Position numbers and translations under genes: made by a program. From DASRRB01 sp036732755 (GTDB lineage Bacteria > Planctomycetota > B15-G4 > SIAN01): a stretch of DNA of 36,513 nt. Of this stretch, positions 27,639-34,345 are shown piece by piece. Under the pieces are notes generated by a model. The model worked only from the letters and a program-made list of their open reading frames with translations, made no database searches and had not been told where the DNA came from. The stretch lies in assembly GCA_036732755.1 (NCBI GenBank), contig DAINBU010000047.1:1-36513 (forward strand). Reading direction: 5' to 3'. Each line of letters opens with the position of its first letter. Position 1 is the stretch's first letter.

Positions 27639-28817
27639 ATGAGCCGCCTCCCGATCCTCGTCGTCGCGTCGCTCGCGGCCGCGCTCGCCCTCGCGACGGC
27701 GCACGCACCGGCGCGCGGGGACGACCGCGACCCGCAGGGGGCGACGAGCTACAGCGACGCGCCGCACCTCGAGCAGGCGCACCGCATGGCCGACAAGGCA
27801 CTCGCCTTCCTCGCGGCGCACATGCGCACGAACGGCTCGCTCGAGCGCGTGAACGGGCAGCACTTCCCCTCCGTCGCGTCGACCGCGCTCGCCGTGCTCG
27901 CGTTCATGGCGAACGGCCACACCGCCGACGAGGGGACCGACCGCTACGGCCCGCAGGTGCGCCTCATGCTCGACTGGCTCCTCACGCAGGCGCAGTCGAC
28001 GCAGTGCCAGTGCGGCAAGGTCCCCGGCGCGCACGTCGTCGTGAAGATCTTCGAGCCCGGCTTCAACGCGTCGCAGGTGCACGAGCACGGCTACGCGACG
28101 TGGGCGCTCGCGATGGCGTACGGCATGTCGTTCGGCGCCGACAACGAGTTCCAGCGCGCGCGGCTGAAGACGCTGCTGCAGGGAGCCGTGCACGCGCTCG
28201 AGCTCTCGCAGGCGAAGCCGAGCGGCGGCTGGTACTACACGCTCGAGGCGGGGCAGGGCGGCCACGAGGGCTCGACGACCGTGACCGTGCTGCAGTCGCT
28301 GCGCGCGGCGAAGGAGGCGGGGCTGCGCGTCGACTTCGACTGCATCCAGGGGGCGATCGACTACCTCGGCAAGCTGCAGGTGGACAAAGGGGAGGACCGC
28401 AACTTCGGCGGCTTCCGGTACCAGCTGGCGGGCGATGGGGCCGAGGAGCGCGTCTCCTTCGCGCTGACCGCCGCCTCGATCGCGTCCCTGAACCAGACGG
28501 GCGACTACGACAGCAAGGCCGTCGACCGCGGCATCGCCTACATGCGCCAGAAGGATCCCCTCACGAAGGGGAGCCTCAACCTGGCCAGCCGCATGTGGCC
28601 GTGGTACGAGCGCCTCTACGCCACGCAGGCCTACTTCCAGTACCGCGACCTGCGCCACTTCCGGCAGTGGTACCCGGAGCTGGTCACGAAGGCGGGCGGC
28701 GATCAGGCTCCCGACGGCAGCTTCTCCGACGGCGACTACGGCGACGTCTACGCGACGGCGACCGCCGCGCTCACGCTCGCCGTCCCGTTCGGCTACCTGC
28801 CGACGTTCCAGCGCTGA
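27639..28817 (+). CDS. Secreted prenyltransferase/squalene-oxidase-repeat protein (toroid), copy 2
   Basis: A 392-residue exported protein (signal VVASLAAALALATAHAPARG). It has the same kind of alpha/alpha toroid repeats as the gene at 19703-20857: SGGWYYTL, NFGGFRYQ and APDGSFSDGDYGDVYATAT, ending FGYLPTFQR. A Cys-rich spot (STQCQCGKV, about residue 125) is not in copy 1. No cyclase catalytic motif is visible. Copies 1 and 2 sit at either side of the membrane/coiled-coil part of the run, which suggests an ancient duplication and two distinct partners. Confidence 0.83.
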   Translation: MSRLPILVVASLAAALALATAHAPARGDDRDPQGATSYSDAPHLEQAHRMADKALAFLAAHMRTNGSLERVNGQHFPSVASTALAVLAFMANGHTADEGTDRYGPQVRLMLDWLLTQAQSTQCQCGKVPGAHVVVKIFEPGFNASQVHEHGYATWALAMAYGMSFGADNEFQRARLKTLLQGAVHALELSQAKPSGGWYYTLEAGQGGHEGSTTVTVLQSLRAAKEAGLRVDFDCIQGAIDYLGKLQVDKGEDRNFGGFRYQLAGDGAEERVSFALTAASIASLNQTGDYDSKAVDRGIAYMRQKDPLTKGSLNLASRMWPWYERLYATQAYFQYRDLRHFRQWYPELVTKAGGDQAPDGSFSDGDYGDVYATATAALTLAVPFGYLPTFQR

Positions 28818-28830
28818 GGACGGAGCGCGC

Positions 28831-31026
28831 GTGACCTTCGCCGCTGCGCTCCTTCTCGCGACGCTCGCGCGCGCGCCGGCGGGCGGGGCGGGCGAGACGC
28901 GCGACGTCCGTTTCGAGGTGAGCGAGCTCTCCGGCGCCGGCGCGTCCGACCTGCCGGTCACGCTCTCCGCGCTGCTCGCGCCGGGCGTCTTCCACGACGA
29001 CGACGTCGCGGTCGTGGTGCGCGACGGGCCGGGCGGCGGGCCGGCGGTCGTGCCGGCGCAGGTCGACGTCCTCTCGCACCACGGCGACGGCTCGCTGCAG
29101 CACGCGCTCGTCACGCTGCGCCTCGGCTTCAAGCCGCGCGCGACGCACGAGGTCTACCTGGTGCCGTCGCCGCAGAACGCGGTCACGGGCGCGTTCGAGG
29201 CGGGCGGGCCCGACCCGACCGTGCTGGTCGAGCTGGCCGACAAATCGGGCGCGCACTGGACCGCGCAGCTCGCGCCGCCGCCGGCCGACGCGCCGGTCGC
29301 GGAGGCAAGCGACGCCGAGCTGCGCTCCGGCCCCGTCTTCGGCCCGCTCGCGCAGGAGACGGCGCGCCGCGCCCGTCTGCGCAGCGGGACGGGCGAGCTC
29401 GGCAACGTCGAGGTGCGCGTGCGCTGGCGCCGCTGGTCGGGCGTCGCGGCGACGCGCGTCGACGTTTCCGTCGAGAACTGCGCGCCGACGGACTCGAAGA
29501 CCAAGCCCGACGACCTCGAGTTCGCCGAGCTCATGGTCCTCGCCGGCGAGAACGTCCTCGCCGACCTGAAGGACGGCGTCCTCTTCGACCGCACGCGGCT
29601 GATCGTGCGCGGCACGGTCGGCGCCGCGCCGCCGCGCCTGCGCATCCGCGAGGACCCGGTCTACCTGGTGCGCCACGGCTTCCTGCCGCCCTTCGACTTC
29701 CGCCGCCCGCTCGACCAAAAGACGGTCGACGAGCGCGTGAAGAAGATCATCGCGTCCGACACGACCGGGTCGCTGTCGCCGTCGCAGTTCCCGCTCGGCG
29801 TCCCGTTCGACTCGGGCCCGATCTGCAAGTACATGCCGTCGACCGGCGACCGCGGCGACATCGGGCCGCTGCCCGAGTGGGCCGTGCTCGCGCTCAACTC
29901 GCGGAGCACGCTCGCCGAGGACGCGCTGCTCGCCGCCGACGGCAGCGGCGCCGCCGCCTTCCCGATCCACGTGCGCGACGCGGCCGGGAACATGGGCGTC
30001 GACTTCGAGGCGGGGAAGGCGCTCGAGGCGCGGAAGAACCGGATCAAGTGTCCGCTCACGCACGACCGCGCGCACGCGCCGCTGCTCGGGTACGCGAGCT
30101 TCCTGCTGACGGGCGACGTCTGGGCGCAGGAGGAGCTCGCCGCGGAGGCGGCCTACTGCTTCCACGACTGGCCGCACGACGGCCGCTTCCGCTACCCCGG
30201 CACGCGCGTCTTCGCGTGGTCGCTGCGCACGACGATGCTCGCGGCGAAGGTGCTGCCCGACGCCGATCCGATCAAGAAGTACCTGGGCGAGCGGCTGCGC
30301 GCGAACCTGCAGGAGGTCCGCGCGATCACGCAGTCGCCCCATCCGCTGCACCTGTGGGACAACGGCGGCTGGGAGGCGTCGGCCCGCAAGAGCTGGGTCT
30401 GCGCCACGCAGGCGAGTCCGTGGCAGCTCGCGTGGGTCGCGGCCACCGCCGACTGGACCGCGCGGCTGCACGAGAGCGACGGCGGCACCGCGAGCGCCGA
30501 CGCGCGCGCGATCTCCGACTGGGTCGCACGCTACTTCACGCGCGCCTACTCCGACGTGGGCACCACCTTCATCGCGCCCGACGGCACGGACGTGACGTGG
30601 AGCAACGGCCACTACTGCCTGGCCTATTCGTTCCCGGCCGCGTCCTACCAGGCGGAGCGCGCCGGGGACAAATGGCTCATGAAGGAGGGGAGCGTCCGCC
30701 CGTTCGACTCGTTCGCGGAGGCGCTCTGGTACCTGCGCGTCAACCTCGACCACGCCTTCGATCCCGGCAAGTTCCCGGAGCTGCCGGCGGGGCCGGACGG
30801 CGTCGCGACGCGCCCCGCCGAGGAGTGGCGCCCGAAAGCGGCCTGGACGCCGCCGCCGTTGCCGACCCCGTCGTGGGTCGTCTACTCGCTGCACTGGCTC
30901 TCGGCGGTGCTCGAGGCGGGCGGCACCAAGGAGGGGCACGCGGTCTATTCGGCGGTGCGCCCCTGCGTCGAGGCGCAGATCGCGCAGCCGGGGCTGCGGA
31001 TGGCGCCGGAGCTCTGGAAGCGCTGA
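28831..31026 (+). CDS. Exported protein resembling exo-rhamnogalacturonan lyase (PcRGLX/YetA-like)
   Basis: 731 residues from GTG 28831, with GGAG five bases upstream. A short signal (FAAALLLATLARAPAGG) precedes a beta-rich N-terminal domain with the phrase VPAQVDVLSHHGDGSLQHAL, which resembles the barrel domain of PcRGLX/YetA-like polysaccharide lyases. The second half looks like an alpha-toroid (HDWPHDGRFRYPGTRVFAW, LHLWDNGGWE, SNGHYCLAYSFPAAS) with many exposed aromatic residues as in carbohydrate-active enzymes. The call is inferred from fold-like features. It is the last gene of the long run and faces purM tail to tail. Confidence 0.5.
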   Translation: MTFAAALLLATLARAPAGGAGETRDVRFEVSELSGAGASDLPVTLSALLAPGVFHDDDVAVVVRDGPGGGPAVVPAQVDVLSHHGDGSLQHALVTLRLGFKPRATHEVYLVPSPQNAVTGAFEAGGPDPTVLVELADKSGAHWTAQLAPPPADAPVAEASDAELRSGPVFGPLAQETARRARLRSGTGELGNVEVRVRWRRWSGVAATRVDVSVENCAPTDSKTKPDDLEFAELMVLAGENVLADLKDGVLFDRTRLIVRGTVGAAPPRLRIREDPVYLVRHGFLPPFDFRRPLDQKTVDERVKKIIASDTTGSLSPSQFPLGVPFDSGPICKYMPSTGDRGDIGPLPEWAVLALNSRSTLAEDALLAADGSGAAAFPIHVRDAAGNMGVDFEAGKALEARKNRIKCPLTHDRAHAPLLGYASFLLTGDVWAQEELAAEAAYCFHDWPHDGRFRYPGTRVFAWSLRTTMLAAKVLPDADPIKKYLGERLRANLQEVRAITQSPHPLHLWDNGGWEASARKSWVCATQASPWQLAWVAATADWTARLHESDGGTASADARAISDWVARYFTRAYSDVGTTFIAPDGTDVTWSNGHYCLAYSFPAASYQAERAGDKWLMKEGSVRPFDSFAEALWYLRVNLDHAFDPGKFPELPAGPDGVATRPAEEWRPKAAWTPPPLPTPSWVVYSLHWLSAVLEAGGTKEGHAVYSAVRPCVEAQIAQPGLRMAPELWKR

Positions 31027-31033
31027 CGCGGGA

Positions 31034-31047
31034 GCGCGCCGGCGCGC
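31034..31047. terminator. Possible bidirectional terminator palindrome
   Basis: A perfect 14-bp palindrome (GCGCGCC/GGCGCGC) lies in the 47-bp gap between two convergent genes. Location fits a shared terminator, but GC palindromes are frequent at this base composition and there is no T-tract. Confidence 0.25.
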
Positions 31048-31073
31048 GCGGCGACGTCACGCGGTGGTCGCGA

Positions 31074-32240
31074 TCACTTTCGCCTGAAGGCCGTCCCCTC
31101 GCCGACCAGGCCGCGCGTCGGGAAGCGGACCGACTTGCCGCGCGCGCGCTCGACCCGGCCGATCACGGCCGCCTTCGGCCAGCCGCGCTTCCCGAGCGCG
31201 GCGAGCGTCGCGCCGATCTTCGCGGGCGCGACGACCAGCACCATGCCGACGCCGAGGTTGAAGACGCGGTGCATCTCCTCGTCGATGACGCCGCCGAACC
31301 GCTGCAGCCACGAGAAGACCGGCGGGATCGCGGGCGGCGCGTCGATCACGAAGGAGATGTCGCGCGTCGCGGCGCGCAGCAGGTTGAGGTAGCCGCCGCC
31401 CGTGATGTGCATCGCGGCGCGCGGCCGGAGATCGAGCTCCGCGAGCTTGCGGAACTGCGGCACGTAGATCGCCGTCGGCGCGAGCAGCGCCTCGCCGACC
31501 GTCGCGCCGAGCTCGGGCACGCGCAGTTCCGTCGAGAGGCGCGCGCGCTTGAAGCAGATCTCGCGCACGAGCGTGAAGCCGTTGCTGTGGACGCCGTTCG
31601 ACGCGATGCCGACGAGCACGTCACCGGGGACGATCCCCTGGCCGTTGCTCAGGTGCTCCTTCGCGACCGTGCCGATCGCCGACGCCGCGAGGTCGATCCC
31701 CTCGCCCGGCTTGAGCCCGCGGATCATGTCGGGCAGCTGCGCCAGCTCGCCGCCCGGGATCGAGATGCCGGCCTGCTTCGCCCCCTCGTAGAGGCTCTTN
31801 NNNNNNNNNCAATCGCGGGGCGAGACCGCGAGGTCCGGCGCGTTGGGCGAATCGAACAGCTGCTTGCCGATCTGCGCGCCGACCGACGGGGGGGGCGCCT
31901 GCATCGCGATGTAGTCGACCAGCGCGACCGGCAGCGCGCCCACGCAGAGGAGGTCGTTCACGTTCATCGCGACGCAGTCGATGCCGATGCCGGAGAAGTC
32001 GCCCGCCTGCTCGGCCACCAGGATCTTGCTGCCGACGCCGTCGGTCGTGAACGCGATGCCGACCGGGAGGCCGAGGTCGAGGACGCTCGCGTAGTAGCCG
32101 TTCGGGAGGAGCGGCCGCTGCGACGCGGCGGGCAGCTTCTCGGTCCGCTTCACCCAGCGCAGGAGCTCGCCGAGGAAGGTCTCCTTGCGGTCGAAGCTGA
32201 CGCCCGACTTCTCGTACGTCGCGGCCGACGACTTTCCCAT
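31074..32240 (-). CDS. purM: Phosphoribosylformylglycinamidine cyclo-ligase (AIR synthetase)
   Basis: PurM makes aminoimidazole ribotide from FGAM with ATP in purine synthesis. Family motifs are present: TTDGVGSK (residues 65-72), GIDCVAMNVNDLLCVGALP (about 86-104), PGGELAQLPDMI, ASNGVHSNGFTLVRE and HITGGGYLNLL. The type is close to the variant seen in archaea and some bacteria (VALVDYIAM). Length with the gap is about 388 residues versus the usual ~340. Between AQIGK (122-126) and SLYEGAKQAG the sequence holds about 22 extra codons that include the 10-N run; the family normally runs directly from one to the other. It is therefore probably an assembly fault rather than a real insertion. It starts at ATG 32240 and is convergent with the previous gene. 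Confidence 0.93.
   Translation of the reverse strand: MGKSSAATYEKSGVSFDRKETFLGELLRWVKRTEKLPAASQRPLLPNGYYASVLDLGLPVGIAFTTDGVGSKILVAEQAGDFSGIGIDCVAMNVNDLLCVGALPVALVDYIAMQAPPPSVGAQIGKQLFDSPNAPDLAVSPRDXXXXKSLYEGAKQAGISIPGGELAQLPDMIRGLKPGEGIDLAASAIGTVAKEHLSNGQGIVPGDVLVGIASNGVHSNGFTLVREICFKRARLSTELRVPELGATVGEALLAPTAIYVPQFRKLAELDLRPRAAMHITGGGYLNLLRAATRDISFVIDAPPAIPPVFSWLQRFGGVIDEEMHRVFNLGVGMVLVVAPAKIGATLAALGKRGWPKAAVIGRVERARGKSVRFPTRGLVGEGTAFRRK
31800..31809. other. Assembly gap (10 Ns) inside purM
   Basis: Ten Ns interrupt purM. The motif CTT just before the Ns (31797-31799) and CTT at 31863-31865 are 66 bases apart, and removing those 66 bases restores the normal family sequence in frame. This points to a wrongly joined overlap. 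Confidence 0.98.
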
Positions 32241-32327
32241 GCGGACGGCTCCGTGACCTCCGCGTGCCGGCGCGGAGGGCGCAGCATCTTAGGGGCTGGT
32301 CCGCGGGGCTGGAACGAGCCGTGAGGA

Positions 32328-32614
32328 GGCGACGTGGCTTGGGGAATTGGAGCGGACGTCGAGGACGGGGGTGAAGACGGCCGCGGGTCGAAAACCCTGT
32401 CCCGAGAAGGGGATCACTACGCCGCCCAATCCCAATTGAACGGGGGCGGCTGCGTTCGGCTGTGCACGGCCAATGGGACCGTGCACGCAACTGAACGGTG
32501 GTTCGTCGGCCGTGCGAGCCCCTTTCGGGACAGGGTTTTCGCCCCGCGGCCTCTTCGAACCGTTCTCGAACGACGCCCGACGTCGTTGCTGCGCCACGGA
32601 CGCGGGACCGCGCC
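32328..32614 (+). repeat. Left arm of the large inverted repeat
   Basis: Reads almost the same (roughly nine in ten bases by eye) as the reverse complement of 32966-33249, from GGCGAC/GTGGCT at the outer edge to GTTGCTGCGC near the inner edge. Inside it, 32374-32412 is the reverse complement of 32519-32556, so the arm can fold on itself with a stem of about 32-35 bp. Confidence 0.93.
32374..32556 (+). ncRNA. Candidate structured RNA, copy 1
   Basis: Outer stem 32374-32412/32519-32556 (a ~37-base motif with central core ACCCTGTCCCGA). Inside are further pairings: ATCACT 32413-32418 with GGTGGT 32497-32502 (two G-U pairs), CCGCCC 32422-32427 with GGGCGG 32444-32449, and GTGCACGG 32462-32469 with CCGTGCAC 32479-32486. 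The outer stem differs from copy 2 at two positions, each changed on both strands. G-U pairs are allowed only if the + strand is the RNA. No promoter or terminator is identified, so transcription is inferred. Confidence 0.4.
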
Positions 32615-32965
32615 TGCAGGATCGCAGCGGTCCGCCGGTCGGAGTCGCATCGAAGTCGCGCGGAGTCCGTGACGTGACGGCTCTCGAGGTCGAAATGGGG
32701 AGCCGTGTCATCTCGCTTCGACGCGGCTCGACTCAGGGAGCCGTCGTGTGAGTCTCGACCCGTCGTCGAAGATCGTCCGCGACGTCGGGATGCGTGGAAG
32801 TTCGGCGGGAATGGAAGATCATCGGGAATCGACGGATCGATTCGGCGTCCGTCGGCGGACTGCGAAGACGGTCCGAACTCGTGGAAGTCAGCGACAAGCC
32901 GGAGACATGACGCTCGCTCGATTCACCGGCGGGGGTCCAACTGCGAAGAGCGACCGGCGAGTCGA
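32615..32965. other. Central spacer of the inverted repeat
   Basis: About 350 bp without a recognised gene. It holds one clean hairpin (GAATCGA 32826-32832 with TCGATTC 32837-32843, four-base loop) and several CGGCTC/GAGCCG pairs around 32675-32745. Nothing else is visible. Confidence 0.6.
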
Positions 32966-33249
32966 GCACCGTTCCACGTCCGAAGCGCAGCAACGATGTC
33001 GGACGTCGTTCGAGGACCGTGCAAAGAGGCCGCGGGTCGAAGACCTTGTCCCGAAAGGGGCTCGCGCGGCCACAAACCACTGATTCGATTGCGTGAACGG
33101 TCCCATTGGCCGTGCACAGCCGAACGCAGCCGCCCCTGCCCAGTTGGTATTGGGCGGCGTAGTGGTCCCCTTCTCGGGACAAGGTCTTCGACCCGCGGCC
33201 TCTTCACCCCGTCCTCGACGTCCGTTCCAATTCCCAGCCACGGTCGCCC
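32966..33249 (-). repeat. Right arm of the large inverted repeat
   Basis: Inverted copy of 32328-32614. Its own internal stem is 33167-33205 with 33026-33060. The outer end lies about 30 bp from the 3' end of larE. No short target duplication is obvious at the outer edges. Confidence 0.93.
33026..33205 (-). ncRNA. Candidate structured RNA, copy 2 (inverted)
   Basis: Outer stem 33167-33205 with 33026-33060, core ACCTTGTCCCGA instead of ACCCTGTCCCGA. The pair AGTGGT 33161-33166 with ACCACT 33076-33081 is fully Watson-Crick, whereas copy 1 has G-U pairs there. The inner CCGCCC/GGGCGG stem is kept; the GTGCACGG hairpin has one mismatch. Function is unknown. Confidence 0.4.
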
Positions 33250-33278
33250 GAACGGCGCCTGACCTGCAGCGACCTCTC

Positions 33279-34139
33279 TCAGCCGCGCGCGTCCCGGTCG
33301 GTAGTAGCCGCGCGAAGCGTCTCGTTCGAGGATCCGGAGCGATATCCCTGCAGGTCGAGCGCCACGTAGACGAAGCCGGCGTCCTTGACGGCGCGGACCA
33401 CCTCGTCCCGCCGCGCGAAGAGGCGCTCGAGGTCGGCGGGGGGGACCTCGATGCGCGCCGCGTCGTCGTGGAAGCGGACGCGCACCGACGAGAAGCCGAG
33501 CCGCTTCACCGCCGCCTCGGCGCGGCCGATCCGGTCGAGGCGCGGCACGGTGACCGCGGTCCCGTACGGGATGCGCGAGGAGAGGCAGGCGAGCGCCGGC
33601 TTGTCCCAGTTCTGCAGCCCGAGCGCGCGCGCGAGCGCGCGCACGTCGGCCTTGGCGAAGCCCGCCTCGAAGAGGGGGTGGCGGACGCCGGCGTCGTCGG
33701 CCGCCTGCGCGCCCGGCCGCCAGTCGCCGCGGTCGTCGAGGTTGAGCCCGTCCGCGACGCTCTCGAGGCCGCGCCCCTTCGCCCACGGGACGAGCTTCGA
33801 GTAGAGCTCGCTCTTGCAGAAGAAGCAGCGGTTCGAGGGGTTGGCGGCGTAGTCGGGGTCGGCGAGCTCGTCGGTCGTGATCTCCTCGAGCGGCGCGCCG
33901 ATCTTCTTCGCGAGGGCGCGCGCCTCCTCGAGCTCGCCCGGCGGCAGCGACGCCGAGACGCCGATCACGCCGATGGCGCGCCCGCCGAGACGGTCGTGCG
34001 CGACCTTCAGCACGAGCGTCGAGTCGACGCCGCCCGAGAAGGCGACCGCGACGCTGCCGAGCGCGTCGACGCACGCGTGCAGTCGCGCGACCTTGGTCGG
34101 ATCGGGCGCCGGATCGGGATCGCTCTTCGTCGCTTCCAT
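33279..34139 (-). CDS. larE: LarE: ATP-dependent sulfur insertase for the nickel-pincer cofactor
   Basis: LarE activates the carboxylate of a nicotinic acid-derived precursor and inserts sulfur to make the nickel-pincer nucleotide used by lactate racemase and related enzymes. The PP-loop SGGVDST is at residues 35-41. NPSNRCFFCK gives C105 and C108, and ACLSSRIPYG gives C185. Three cysteines in this layout suit the iron-sulfur type of LarE rather than the single-Cys sacrificial type, which is an inference from the motif. I start at ATG 34139; the more upstream ATG 34166 falls inside an arm of a palindromic element and adds no family sequence. larB, larC and any lactate racemase are not in this window. 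Confidence 0.9.
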   Translation of the reverse strand: MEATKSDPDPAPDPTKVARLHACVDALGSVAVAFSGGVDSTLVLKVAHDRLGGRAIGVIGVSASLPPGELEEARALAKKIGAPLEEITTDELADPDYAANPSNRCFFCKSELYSKLVPWAKGRGLESVADGLNLDDRGDWRPGAQAADDAGVRHPLFEAGFAKADVRALARALGLQNWDKPALACLSSRIPYGTAVTVPRLDRIGRAEAAVKRLGFSSVRVRFHDDAARIEVPPADLERLFARRDEVVRAVKDAGFVYVALDLQGYRSGSSNETLRAATTDRDARG

Positions 34140-34152
34140 GGAAGTCGCGACT

Positions 34153-34335
34153 CTAGCCCGGATCATTCACGAGCCCCTACTGCGGCTGGGTCTGTTCGCC
34201 CATGCCAGCGTCGGAAACACGCGTTCCTTCCTCAGCGGGTCTTCAGACCCGCATCGTCGGAGCCGCGCGTTCCCTCCTCGTCCTGGACGAACATCCCGGC
34301 GCCTCGCGACGGGGCTCGTGAATAACCCGGGCTCG
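34153..34335. repeat. Small MITE-like palindromic element
   Basis: Ends 34153-34177 and 34311-34335 are 25-bp terminal inverted repeats with 22 matches (sharing ATTCACGAGCCCC and AGCCCGG). Exactly at the centre lies a perfect hairpin GCGGGTCT/AGACCCGC (34235-34252). On each side of that hairpin is a 25-bp direct repeat (34209-34233 and 34255-34279, 21 matches). No coding capacity and no clear target-site duplication. It occupies the 3' flank between larE and the next gene. Confidence 0.75.
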
Positions 34336-34345
34336 CCGACGCGCG

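Larger units (their letters stand above)
32241..33278. other. Gene-free kilobase filled by a nested inverted repeat
   Basis: The sequence between purM and larE is visibly less GC-rich than its surroundings and has no credible gene. It holds two inverted copies of a ~285-bp unit (32328-32614 and 32966-33249) and a ~350-bp spacer. Short open frames here match each other only because the DNA is repeated, not because they are genes. It contains no transposase or tRNA that I recognise. Confidence 0.8.

Noticed and set aside
32334..32672. Open frame matching the reverse-strand frame 32733-33182
   Set aside because: The similarity follows from the inverted repeat in the DNA. Stop-free stretches are expected at this composition and no domain is visible.
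32241..33278. CRISPR array or tRNA in the gene-free region
   Set aside because: The repeats are two long inverted copies, not short regularly spaced direct repeats, and no cloverleaf was found.
34140..34166. Upstream ATG start for larE
   Set aside because: It lies inside the terminal repeat of the MITE-like element and adds nine residues with no family match.
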